Translations under genes and position numbers: made by a program | The notes under the pieces: generated by a model | Told to the model about the DNA's origin: nothing | Seen by the model: the letters and a program-made list of their open reading frames with translations, nothing else | Database searches by the model: none | From: Streptomyces sioyaensis | Lineage (GTDB): Bacteria > Actinomycetota > Actinomycetes > Streptomycetales > Streptomycetaceae | Assembly: GCF_004122735.1 (NCBI RefSeq) | Contig: NZ_SDIF01000059.1 | Span: forward strand, 1-41,118 | DNA length: 41,118 nucleotides | Direction: 5' to 3' | Shown here: piece after piece, positions 9,443 to 17,122 of the stretch | Layout of the letters: each line of letters begins with the position of its first letter | Position numbering within the stretch: position 1 is the stretch's first letter

Positions 9443-9448
9443 ATTCTA
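9443..9448 (-). promoter_or_regulatory. Possible -10 box giving a leaderless dnaG transcript
   Basis: TAGAAT on the minus strand ends six bases before the dnaG GTG, the spacing expected if transcription starts at the start codon. No Shine-Dalgarno motif is present and no good -35 hexamer is visible. Confidence 0.35.
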
Positions 9449-9532
9449 CGGCCGGGGTCGGACAGTCCGGGCCGGGAGTCGTCCGGGAGCGGCGAGGGCG
9501 GGCGGCGAGGGGGAACAGCCGCAGCCGCGCCC

Positions 9533-10534
9533 TCACCCCAGTAGCTCCAGAAACCGCTCCACCCCCACGTTGCCGCCCGAGATGATCACGCCGACGCGGG
9601 GTGGCAGCGGCTCGATGCGGCCGGCGAGCAGGGCGGCCAGGGCGCTGGCGCCGCTGGGCTCGGTGACGATCTTCAGTCGTTCGAAGGCGAGCTTCATGGC
9701 CGCGCGGATCTCGTCGTCGCTGACCAGGACGACCGAGTCGAGCAGCCGCCGGTTGACGGCGAAGGTCAGCTCGCCGGGGCTCTCGACGGCCTGGCCGTCG
9801 GCGATGGTGCGCGGGACGGGGATGGTGACCGGGTGGCCGGCGGCCAGGGAGCGCCGGGTGTCGTCGCCGGCTTCCGGCTCCACGCCGATCATGCGGATGC
9901 CGGGGGCCAGGGCGGTGGCGGCGAGGGCCGAGCCGGCCATCAGCCCGCCGCCGCCGACCGGTGCGAGCAGCGCGTCCAGCGGGCCGGTCTCCTCGATCAG
10001 CTCCAGGGCGGCGGTGCCCTGCCCGGCGATGACGTGCGGATGGTCGTACGGCGGGATCAGGGTGAGACCGCGCTCCTCGGCGAGCTGCCGGCAGACCGCG
10101 TTGCGGTCGCCCGTGTAGCGGTCGTAGCGGACGATCTCGGCGCCGTATCCGGCGGTCGCGTCCACCTTCGACGCCGGGGCGTCCTCGGGCATCACGATGA
10201 CGGCACGGCTGCCCAGCTCCCGGGCGGCCAGGGCGACGGCCTGGGCGTGGTTGCCGGAGGAGTAGGCGGCGACCCCGCGGGCGAGTTGCTGCTCGGACAG
10301 CCGGGAGAGGGCGTTGTAGGCGCCGCGGAACTTGAAGGCGCCGACCCGCTGGAAGTTCTCGCACTTGAGGTGGACCTCGGCGCCGACCAGCGCGTCGAGG
10401 GTCCGGGAGCGCAGCACGGGCGTGCGGTGTGCCACGCCCGCCAGCAGCCGGGCGGCGTCCCGGACGTCGTCGAACGTGACGACCGGGACGTCGGGGCCGC
10501 CAGGGCCGGTGGGACCGTTGGGGCTCGGGGTCAT
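9533..10534 (-). CDS. PLP-dependent threonine/serine ammonia-lyase
   Basis: This 333-residue fold-type II PLP enzyme removes ammonia from threonine or serine to give a 2-oxo acid. The PLP lysine lies in VGAFKFRGAYNAL (near residue 64), the Asn loop is YSSGNHAQAVALAA, and the phosphate-binding glycine loop is PVGGGGLMAG. It has no C-terminal ACT regulatory domain, so it is of the short catabolic or serine-racemase-like type rather than the long biosynthetic IlvA. It could also act on threo-3-hydroxyaspartate. The ATG at 10534 lies nine bases after the stop of the FAD oxidoreductase, so the two are probably cotranscribed. Confidence 0.88.
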   Translation of the reverse strand: MTPSPNGPTGPGGPDVPVVTFDDVRDAARLLAGVAHRTPVLRSRTLDALVGAEVHLKCENFQRVGAFKFRGAYNALSRLSEQQLARGVAAYSSGNHAQAVALAARELGSRAVIVMPEDAPASKVDATAGYGAEIVRYDRYTGDRNAVCRQLAEERGLTLIPPYDHPHVIAGQGTAALELIEETGPLDALLAPVGGGGLMAGSALAATALAPGIRMIGVEPEAGDDTRRSLAAGHPVTIPVPRTIADGQAVESPGELTFAVNRRLLDSVVLVSDDEIRAAMKLAFERLKIVTEPSGASALAALLAGRIEPLPPRVGVIISGGNVGVERFLELLG

Positions 10535-10543
10535 GGCCGCACG

Positions 10544-11827
10544 CTACGGGAGCAGCGCGGCCAGCGGAACCTCCGGATCGGCCAGGGCGCCGGGCGTCAA
10601 CGGGGCCCCGGAACGGATCAGTTGCTGGATGGGCTCGACGACGTCCCAGACGTTGACGTTCATCCCCGCGAGCAGCCGGCCGTCCGGGCCGAGCCAGAAG
10701 GCGATGAACTCCCGCTTGGCGACGTCCCCGCGGCAGACGACCTGGGCGTACGAGCCGGGCGGGGCGTAGCCGGAGTACTCCATGCCGACGTCGTACTGGT
10801 CGGAGAAGAAGTAGGGGATGCGGTCGTAGCTGACGTCCTGGCCGAGCATGGCGCGGGCCGCGGCCGGGCCGCCGTTGAGGGCGTTGGCCCAGTGTTCGAC
10901 CCGCAGGCGGGTGTCCTGGAGCGGGGTGCTCCCGGAGAGGGAGAGGGGGGCGGCGGCGACGTCGCCGGCGGCGTAGATGTACGGGTCGGAGGTGCGCAGT
11001 GCGGAGTCCACCGCGATGCCCCCGCCGGCGGCACGGTCGACCAGGTCGAGCCCGGCCTGGTCGGCGAGGGCGGTGCGCGGCGCGGCGCCGATCGCGGCGA
11101 GCACGTCGTGGGCGGGGTGTTCCTCGCCGTCGTCGGTGCGCACGGCGAGGACCATGCCGTCCTGTCCGACGATCTCGGTGAGGCGGGCGCCGAAGTGGAA
11201 GCGGACGCCGTGTTCGCGGTGCAGATCGGCGAACAGGCCGCCGAGTTCGGGGCCCAGCACGCCGTGCAGCGGGGTCGGGGCGGCCTCGACGATGGTCACC
11301 TCGGCGCCGTAGGTGCGGGCGGCGGCGGCGACCTCCAGGCCGATCCAGCCGGCACCGGCGATCACGAGGTGGCCGTTGTCCCGGCCGAGGGAGGCCAGCA
11401 CGCCGCGCAGCCGTTCGGCGTGCGCGAGTCGGCGCAGGTGGTGCACGCCGGCCAGGCCGGTGCCGGGGACGTCCAGGCGGCGCGGTTCGGCTCCGGTGGC
11501 CAGCAGCAGCCGGTCGTAGACGATCAGGGTGCCGTCGCCGAGGCGGACCGTTTTGGCCTCGGGGTCCAGATGGACGGCGGGCTGGCCCAGGTGGAGTTCG
11601 ATCTGTGCCTGGGCGTACCAGGCGGGTTCGTGGACGAAGACGCTGTCGCGCTCCTCCTTGCCGAGCAGGTACCCCTTGGAGAGCGGGGGGCGCTCGTACG
11701 GGTGGTCGCGCTCGTCACAGATGAGGATCACCCGGCCGGTGAAGCCCTCCGAGCGGAGCGTCTCCGCGGCCTTCGCTCCGGCCAGGCCACCCCCGACGAT
11801 GACGAACGTCTGGTGTGCGTCGACCAC
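10544..11827 (-). CDS. NAD(P)/FAD-dependent ferredoxin reductase-like oxidoreductase
   Basis: This 427-residue flavoprotein resembles the putidaredoxin/rhodocoxin reductases that pass electrons from NAD(P)H to a ferredoxin for cytochrome P450s or dioxygenases. The FAD dinucleotide motif VIVGGGLAGAKAAE is at the N-terminus, the NAD motif IAGAGWIGLEVAAA is near residue 150, the ATGAEPRRL and YAAGDVAAAP FAD motifs are present, and the C-terminal reductase domain includes PYFFSDQYDVGMEY. The GTG at 11827 has GAGGAGGAA upstream, so the longer frame to 12103 is not used. No P450 or ferredoxin is adjacent. The 250 bases upstream (11828-12077) hold no gene I can support. Confidence 0.9.
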   Translation of the reverse strand: MVDAHQTFVIVGGGLAGAKAAETLRSEGFTGRVILICDERDHPYERPPLSKGYLLGKEERDSVFVHEPAWYAQAQIELHLGQPAVHLDPEAKTVRLGDGTLIVYDRLLLATGAEPRRLDVPGTGLAGVHHLRRLAHAERLRGVLASLGRDNGHLVIAGAGWIGLEVAAAARTYGAEVTIVEAAPTPLHGVLGPELGGLFADLHREHGVRFHFGARLTEIVGQDGMVLAVRTDDGEEHPAHDVLAAIGAAPRTALADQAGLDLVDRAAGGGIAVDSALRTSDPYIYAAGDVAAAPLSLSGSTPLQDTRLRVEHWANALNGGPAAARAMLGQDVSYDRIPYFFSDQYDVGMEYSGYAPPGSYAQVVCRGDVAKREFIAFWLGPDGRLLAGMNVNVWDVVEPIQQLIRSGAPLTPGALADPEVPLAALLP

Positions 11828-12077
11828 TTGCTTCCTCCTCGTTGCGGTGCCGTACGTCCGCGTCCGCGTCCGTAAACGCCCCCCGATATACCCCCGGATT
11901 CCTCTCCCCCGTTGATGTACGGGGCGCCGCCGGGGTTCCCGTTCGCCGCCGATCGGGCTCTCCCGTGTGCCGTGGCCTGGGTCGCTGTGCGCCGTTGTCA
12001 GGGTGGTCCGTGCGCCAACGGCCGGGTTCGAGCGTCCCGCACGGAGCGTGAGGGGGGAAGAGGGGCTCCCTCCAGGG

Positions 12078-13391
12078 TCACCCCCCGTTGCCCCTTCGGT
12101 CACCAGGCGGTCCGGTGAGACGGGCGTGCAGGGAGCGGGCCGACGTGTCGGTCAGGGCCGCGATCTGGTCGATGACGGCACGCATCCGCGCGGTGTCGTC
12201 CGGGGCCGCGTCGAACAGTGAACGGAACTGTGGATCAAGGCCGTCGGGGGCGCGGGCGAGCAGCGCCTCGGCCAGTTCGGCGAGGACGACGCGCTGGTCG
12301 GCGCGGAGCACCTCCTGGTCGGGGCGCTGCATGACGTACCGGTCGGCGACCGCTTTCAAAACGGCGCATTCCAGCCGGGTTTCGTCCGGAACCACCAGCT
12401 CGGCGCCGTAGCGGGTGAGCCGCCCGCTCCCCCACTGGGCCCGGGTGGCGGCCTCGGCCGCGAGGCAGAAGCGGCCGATCAACTGGCTGGTGGCGTCCTT
12501 GAGACGGGCCTGCGCGAGGGCGGAGCCGTCGTAGCCGTGCGGCCACCACTCCTGGTCCAGCAGGCGGTCCAGCGCCGCGGCCAGCTCCTCGGGGCCGGCG
12601 CCGGGCGCATAGCGCGCGGCGGCGACCGCGAAGATCTCGGCCCGCTCGGCGTCCGCGAGCAGGAGGTTGGGGTCCAGATGCCCGGCGTGCAGCCCGTCCT
12701 CGACGTCGTGCACGGAGTACGCGACGTCGTCGGACCAGTCCATGACCTGCGCCTCGAAGCTCTGTACGCCGTCGGGGGCGCCCTGCCGGAACCACTCGAA
12801 GACCGGCACGTCGTCCGCGTAGACCCCGAACTTCCGTGACGCGGGGTCACCGGGGTGGGCGCCGCGCGGCCACGGGTACTTGGTGGCCGCGTCCAGGGCG
12901 GCGCGGCTGAGGTTCAGCCCGACGCTGACCGCCGTGCCGTCCGCGGCGGGCACGAACCGCTTGGGCTCCAGACGGGCCAGCAGCCGCAGCGACTGGGCGT
13001 TGCCCTCGAAGCCGCCGCAGGGCGCGGCGACTTCGTTGAGGATCTGCTCGCCGTTGTGGCCGAAGGGCGGGTGTCCGAGGTCGTGCGCCAGACAGGCGGT
13101 CTCGACCAGGTCCGGGTCGCAGCCGAGGGCGGCGCCGAGTTCCCGGCCGACCTGGGCGCACTCCAGGGAGTGGGTCAGCCGGGTGCGCGGGGTGGCGTCC
13201 CAGGCGTGGGTGTGTCCGCCGGGGGTGACGACCTGGGTCTTGCCGGCCAGCCGGCGCAGCGCGGCGGAGTGCAGCACCCGGGCGCGGTCGCGCTGGAAGG
13301 CGGTGCGCCCCGGCCGTTTGTCGGGCTCGGTGACCCAGCGCTCGATGTCGGCCGTGGTGTAGCCGGGGATGGTCGGTCGTGTGCCCGTCAT
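12078..13391 (-). CDS. dgt: Deoxyguanosinetriphosphate triphosphohydrolase-like HD protein
   Basis: This 437-residue HD-domain protein of the dGTPase family cleaves dNTPs to deoxynucleoside and triphosphate and so trims nucleotide pools. The metal-binding residues are seen in RLTHSLE, LAHDLGHPPFGHNGE (the HD pair) and MDWSDDVAYSVHD; the N-terminal RDRARVLHSAALRRLAGKTQV block is typical. The ATG at 13391 overlaps the stop of the upstream chelatase gene as ATGA, which explains the lack of a strong ribosome site. In many actinobacteria this gene lies near dnaG, as here. Confidence 0.93.
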   Translation of the reverse strand: MTGTRPTIPGYTTADIERWVTEPDKRPGRTAFQRDRARVLHSAALRRLAGKTQVVTPGGHTHAWDATPRTRLTHSLECAQVGRELGAALGCDPDLVETACLAHDLGHPPFGHNGEQILNEVAAPCGGFEGNAQSLRLLARLEPKRFVPAADGTAVSVGLNLSRAALDAATKYPWPRGAHPGDPASRKFGVYADDVPVFEWFRQGAPDGVQSFEAQVMDWSDDVAYSVHDVEDGLHAGHLDPNLLLADAERAEIFAVAAARYAPGAGPEELAAALDRLLDQEWWPHGYDGSALAQARLKDATSQLIGRFCLAAEAATRAQWGSGRLTRYGAELVVPDETRLECAVLKAVADRYVMQRPDQEVLRADQRVVLAELAEALLARAPDGLDPQFRSLFDAAPDDTARMRAVIDQIAALTDTSARSLHARLTGPPGDRRGNGG

Positions 13392-14380
13392 ACAGCGACG
13401 GTAGCCGCCCGGGTGCGCTCGGAGTCGGATCCGGTGCGTGCGAGCAGCGCCTGGTCGTAGCGGTGCAGCACGAGACGGGCCAGTGCGGGGTGGTCTCCCA
13501 GGGGTGCGGCGGCGATGCCGGGGGCGGCGTCGGCGCACCGGGTGGCGAAGCGGCCGGGGGCGGTGAAGCAGGCGGCCACGGCGAGCTGGTCGACACCGCG
13601 GGCGGTGAGCGTGCGGACCGCGTCGGCGACGGTGGGAGCGGCGCCGTCCGAGGCGGCATCCCCGGCCGGCGCGGAGTGGGCGAAGGCGGGCTGGACGGGG
13701 AGGCCGCCGAGCCGGGCCGAGAGCAGCCGTGCGATGCGCGCGGTGTCCTGGGCGGACTGCGGGGACCGGGAGCCGGCGGCGGCCAGGACCACGGCGGTGC
13801 GCGGCCCGGGGTCCGGGGGGAAGCCGGCCTCCAGGAGGCGGCCGTGGAGCGCCTCGGCAAGGAGGGTGTGCGGCCCGAGGGGGGTGGCGATCCGGCCGGT
13901 CAGATGGGGTGCGGCGGCCAGCGCGGCGGGCAGGTCGTGGGTGACGTGGTAGCCGCGGCCGAAGAGCAGCGGGACGAGGACGGCCTCGCCGCGCAGCTCG
14001 GCCAGGGTGTCGCCGAGCAGCGGCCGGTTCAGCTCGACGTGTCCGAGCCGTACGGGCAGGCCGGGACGGAGCGCCCGGACCCGGTCGAGCAGCGCACGGA
14101 CGACGGGCAGGGCGCGCGGGTCACGGCTGCCGTGGGCGACGGCGACGAGCGTGGGGGCGGGCGGCTGCGGGCGGAAGCCGTGCAGCCGCACCCTGCTGAG
14201 CCGCCGGCTGAGCTGCACGGTGATCTCGGCGGCGAGCTCCCCCGTGCCGAGGGGCGCGGCCCAGCCGCACGAGGGCTGCCGCGCGGGCCGCCCCTCGGGG
14301 CGGTCGTCCGGGACGGCCGGCTCCGGGCCGGTGGTGGCGGGGGCGGGACGGGAGGCGGAGTGCGGTATCGGCGCCGTCAT
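13388..14380 (-). CDS. CbiX-type sirohydrochlorin chelatase family protein
   Basis: This 330-residue protein has two chelatase-like halves. The first begins LVAVAHGSRDPRALPVV with the metal-binding histidine of CbiX/SirB proteins, and the second begins VVLAAAGSRSPQS, where the histidine is replaced by Ala. The family puts iron or cobalt into sirohydrochlorin to make siroheme or a cobalamin precursor. The first 70 residues are Pro/Gly-rich with no domain. The ATG at 14380 has only a weak ribosome site, so a later start is possible. Its stop overlaps dgt (ATGA). Siroheme supply to the NirB protein at 30238 is an attractive but unproven link. Confidence 0.8.
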   Translation of the reverse strand: MTAPIPHSASRPAPATTGPEPAVPDDRPEGRPARQPSCGWAAPLGTGELAAEITVQLSRRLSRVRLHGFRPQPPAPTLVAVAHGSRDPRALPVVRALLDRVRALRPGLPVRLGHVELNRPLLGDTLAELRGEAVLVPLLFGRGYHVTHDLPAALAAAPHLTGRIATPLGPHTLLAEALHGRLLEAGFPPDPGPRTAVVLAAAGSRSPQSAQDTARIARLLSARLGGLPVQPAFAHSAPAGDAASDGAAPTVADAVRTLTARGVDQLAVAACFTAPGRFATRCADAAPGIAAAPLGDHPALARLVLHRYDQALLARTGSDSERTRAATVAV

Positions 14381-14525
14381 ACAGGGAGCGTGGCAGCGGG
14401 GCGTTGCGGCCTCGTTTCCCGGCCGCGACGTTCGTGTTCCGTCGCGCTGTCACGGGCCGGGCCCGCCGGGCAGGGCTGTCACCGCGGCCCGCCGGGCGGG
14501 GCGGACGGCCGGGCCGTCGCGCGCC

Positions 14526-14597
14526 CTGCCGCCCGTCCGCCAGGGGCTCCTGCCGCCCGTCCGCCAGGGCCTTCTGCCGCCCGTCCGCCAGGAGGCG
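14526..14597. repeat. Three tandem 24-bp repeats
   Basis: Three copies of a 24-bp unit start at 14526, 14550 and 14574. The first 19 bases, ctgccgcccgtccgccagg, are identical in all three and only the last five vary. They lie between the deaminase terminator and the start of the chelatase gene. The period is a multiple of three and would encode LADGRQ-type units on the minus strand, but no ribosome site or real gene is evident. Confidence 0.85.
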
Positions 14598-14625
14598 CAC
14601 CGGGCCTGAGCGCCCGGTGCGCCTC
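14592..14625 (-). terminator. Strong hairpin terminator of the deaminase gene
   Basis: A perfect 14-bp stem (14592-14605 with 14612-14625) around a CTGAGC loop begins 15 bases past the deaminase stop on the minus strand. No T tract follows, as is usual in Streptomyces. The remaining 210 bases up to the chelatase start hold only the 24-bp repeats. Confidence 0.65.
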
Positions 14626-14639
14626 TCCTTCGGTGCGCG

Positions 14640-15653
14640 CTACGCCTGGTGCGCGTCCACGTCCCGCAGATGGCGGTCACGGGCCGCCTCGTCGAGGAAG
14701 GAGGCGCGGAAGGAGTTGCGGGCGAGGGTGCGCAGGGTCTCCTGGTCGAGGCCGAGGGCGTCGCGTACGGCGCGGAAGTTGTCGTCCACGTAGCCGCCGA
14801 AGTAGGAGGGGTCGTCGGAGTTGACGGTCACCAGCAGTCCGGCGTCCAGCATCGCGGGCAGCGGGTGGTCGGCGAGGTCGTCGATGACCCGCAGCCGGAC
14901 GTTGGACAGCGGGCAGACGGTCAGCGGCACCTGGTCCGCCACCAGGCGGGCCACCAGCCGCGGATCCTCCATGGAGCGCACCCCGTGGTCGATCCGGTCC
15001 ACGCCGAGGACGTCCAGGGCCTCCCACACGTAGGCCGGCGGCCCCTCCTCCCCCGCGTGCGCCACGCACTTGAGCCCGGCCTCCCGCGCCCGCGCGAAGA
15101 CCTCCCGGAACTTCGACGGCGGGTGCCCGACCTCGGCCGAGTCCAGGCCGACGGCGGTGATCCGGTGCAGGTGCGGGCGGGCCGCCTCGAAGGTCGCCAG
15201 GGCCGACTCGGCGCTCTCGTCGCGCAGGAAGCACATGATCAGGCGGGTGCTGATGCCGTAGGTCTCCTCGGCGGCGTCCAGCGCGCGGGCCAGGCCGTCG
15301 ATGACGGTGCCGATCGGGACGCCGCGGGCGGTGTGCGCCTGCGGGTCGAAGAAGATCTCGGCGTGGCGTACGCCCTGCTCCTGGGCGCGGGCCAGGTAGG
15401 CGTGCGCGAGGTCGGCGAAGTCGTCCTCGGTGCGCAGCACGGCCATCAGCGCGTAGTAGAGGTTCAGGAAGGACTGCAGGTCGGCGAAGGAGTAGGCGCG
15501 GCGCAGCGCGTCCTCGTCGGCGTAGGGCAGCTCGATGCCGTTGCGCCGGGCGAGCGCGAAGGCCAGCCCGGGCTCCAGAGTGCCCTCGATGTGCAGATGC
15601 AGCTCCGCCTTGGGCAGCGGCGCGGGAGAGGGAGCGGACGGGGAGGAAGGCAC
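14640..15653 (-). CDS. Adenosine/adenine deaminase family protein
   Basis: This 337-residue zinc amidohydrolase removes the 6-amino group of a purine. The zinc site begins KAELHLHIEGT, followed by HAGEE, the SxxxRIDHGVR block and the aspartate pair in VNSDDPSYFGGYV. The NSDDPxYFGGY motif and the ARRNGIELPY start are features I associate with the adenine deaminase branch (yeast Aah1 and PA0148 type) rather than classical adenosine deaminase, so adenine may be the true substrate. I choose the GTG at 15653 with AGG ten bases upstream; a TTG at 15662 is an alternative. The hairpin at 14592 terminates it. Confidence 0.85.
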   Translation of the reverse strand: MPSSPSAPSPAPLPKAELHLHIEGTLEPGLAFALARRNGIELPYADEDALRRAYSFADLQSFLNLYYALMAVLRTEDDFADLAHAYLARAQEQGVRHAEIFFDPQAHTARGVPIGTVIDGLARALDAAEETYGISTRLIMCFLRDESAESALATFEAARPHLHRITAVGLDSAEVGHPPSKFREVFARAREAGLKCVAHAGEEGPPAYVWEALDVLGVDRIDHGVRSMEDPRLVARLVADQVPLTVCPLSNVRLRVIDDLADHPLPAMLDAGLLVTVNSDDPSYFGGYVDDNFRAVRDALGLDQETLRTLARNSFRASFLDEAARDRHLRDVDAHQA

Positions 15654-15731
15654 GCGGGTCAACCTGTTCTGCGGTACGGGAAGGGGCCATTGGCCGGGAG
15701 TCGTCGGCCTTCGGCCGGGGAGTCGTCCAGG

Positions 15732-16226
15732 TTAGCCGGGGTGCGGCCGGTGGCCGTGGCGGCACCCCGGGCCGGGCGGGTGGCGGTGCTGATCCGCCGG
15801 CTTCCCGCCCCGCCAGTCGCCGCCGGCGAGGGGGGTGCCGGTGGCGCGCAGCCGGGCGGCGAGCGGGGCGGCGGCCAGGTAGACCCAGGCGCGGACGGGG
15901 CGGCCGTCGGCGCGGACCGCTTCGGTGCGCACCCGCTCGTAGAGGTTGGCCGGGTCGCCCGGGACATAGCCCTCCAGCCGGTCCAGAGCCGCGCACACCT
16001 CCTCGTAGTCGCCCGCGCGGGGCAGGACCAGGGCGCCGTGCACCTCCGCCTCGGCGGGCCCGGCCGTCGCGTACGGGAATCCGGGGCCGTCGTAGAGCAG
16101 GGCGCCGCGGATCCGGGCCGGTTCCTCGGCCGCGGTCCGGCCGCGCAGGGTCCGGGCGTAGTTGGCCTCGCCGGGGCGCAGCGTTCCGTAGACGAAGAAC
16201 GGCAGCCGCTCGGGCTCGGTGGTCAT
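15732..16226 (-). CDS. Gamma-glutamylcyclotransferase family (AIG2-like) protein
   Basis: This 164-residue protein has the gamma-glutamylcyclotransferase fold. The family signature FFVYGTLRPGEANY is at residues 9-22, and the usual acidic catalytic region lies in DRLEGYVPGDPANLYER. Related enzymes release 5-oxoproline from gamma-glutamyl amines or peptides, but many bacterial members have unknown substrates. The last 25 residues are His/Pro/Gly-rich and lie outside the fold. The ATG at 16226 has GAGAGGAAG upstream, so the longer frame to 16592 is not used. It is divergent from the ElyC/SanA-type gene. Confidence 0.82.
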   Translation of the reverse strand: MTTEPERLPFFVYGTLRPGEANYARTLRGRTAAEEPARIRGALLYDGPGFPYATAGPAEAEVHGALVLPRAGDYEEVCAALDRLEGYVPGDPANLYERVRTEAVRADGRPVRAWVYLAAAPLAARLRATGTPLAGGDWRGGKPADQHRHPPGPGCRHGHRPHPG

Positions 16227-16399
16227 GGTGGTGGCTTCCTCTCCGGGACACGGGCTCCCCCGACCACGATGCCAGGCCACCGGTGCAACCACCGCCGCGC
16301 GCCCGGCGTCGCACCCTGCAAGGCCGATCACGCACACACAAGCGAACAACACACGCGAATACAGACGCGAGCAACGACGCAAGCAGGGACGGGGCGCAG

Positions 16400-17101
16400 A
16401 TGCGAGTACCGGAGCCGGTACGCCGGATACGACAGGGGGTGCGGCGGCTGCGGCTGCCGCGGACCCGGCGGGGCCAACGCCGGGCGTTCCAGGCCGTGGT
16501 GGCGCTGACCGTGCTGGCGCTGGCGCCGGCGACCTGGATGAACGCGACCACGGGGCCCCGGGTGCACAGCGTGGCGGACGCACCCGCCGCACCCGTCGCG
16601 CTCGTCTTCGGCGCGGGCCTGTGGCAGGGCGAACCGTCGCCGTATCTCGCGCACCGGCTGGACGCGGCCGCCGAGCTGTACCACCGGGGCACGGTCCGCG
16701 CGGTGCTGGTCACCGGCGACAACAGCCGGCGCGACTACGACGAGCCGGACGCGATGCGCGGCTATCTGCTGCGGCACGGCGTCCCGGCCCGCCGGATCGT
16801 CAGTGACTATGCGGGCTTCGACACCTGGGACTCCTGCAGCCGTGCCCACCGGATCTTCGGTGTGGACCGGGCGGTGCTGGTCAGCCAGGGTTTCCACATC
16901 CGGCGGGCGCTGGCGCTGTGCGGGGCGGCCGGGGTCGATTCCTACGGTGTCGCCGTCGCCGCGAAGCACGATGTGACCTGGGCGTACGGCGGCGTCCGGG
17001 AGATCTTCGCGGCCGGGAAGGCGTCGGCGGAGGCCTTGTTGCGGCCCGATCCACACTTCCTCGGGCCGCACGAGAAGGGGGTGACGGAGGCTCTGCGGTA
17101 G
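16400..17101 (+). CDS. ElyC/SanA/YdcF (DUF218) family envelope protein
   Basis: This 233-residue protein has a basic N-terminus, one membrane segment (FQAVVALTVLALAPATWM, about residues 30-48) and an outward DUF218 domain. The domain begins VALVFGAGLWQGEPSPY and continues through VLVTGDNSRRDYDEPDAM, DYAGFDTWDSC and LVSQGFHIRRAL, all typical of the SanA/ElyC/YdcF group, which is linked to envelope integrity and vancomycin sensitivity in enterobacteria. The ATG at 16400 has a GGACGGGG-like site. It converges on the protease gene across a shared terminator. Confidence 0.85.
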   Translation: MRVPEPVRRIRQGVRRLRLPRTRRGQRRAFQAVVALTVLALAPATWMNATTGPRVHSVADAPAAPVALVFGAGLWQGEPSPYLAHRLDAAAELYHRGTVRAVLVTGDNSRRDYDEPDAMRGYLLRHGVPARRIVSDYAGFDTWDSCSRAHRIFGVDRAVLVSQGFHIRRALALCGAAGVDSYGVAVAAKHDVTWAYGGVREIFAAGKASAEALLRPDPHFLGPHEKGVTEALR

Positions 17102-17115
17102 AGCCTCCGTCCCCC
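17077..17115. terminator. Bidirectional terminator hairpin
   Basis: A perfect 12-bp stem (17083-17094 with 17100-17111) around GCGGT is extended by GGGG/CCCC after a one-base bulge. It includes the stop codon of the ElyC/SanA-type gene and lies eight bases from the end of the convergent protease, so it can serve both genes. Confidence 0.75.
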
Positions 17116-17122
17116 TCCTCGC

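Noticed and set aside
14121..14600. Minus-strand frame with LADGRQ repeats overlapping the chelatase gene
   Set aside because: It has no ribosome site, is low complexity, and most of it is a shadow of the chelatase gene; only the DNA repeat is reported.
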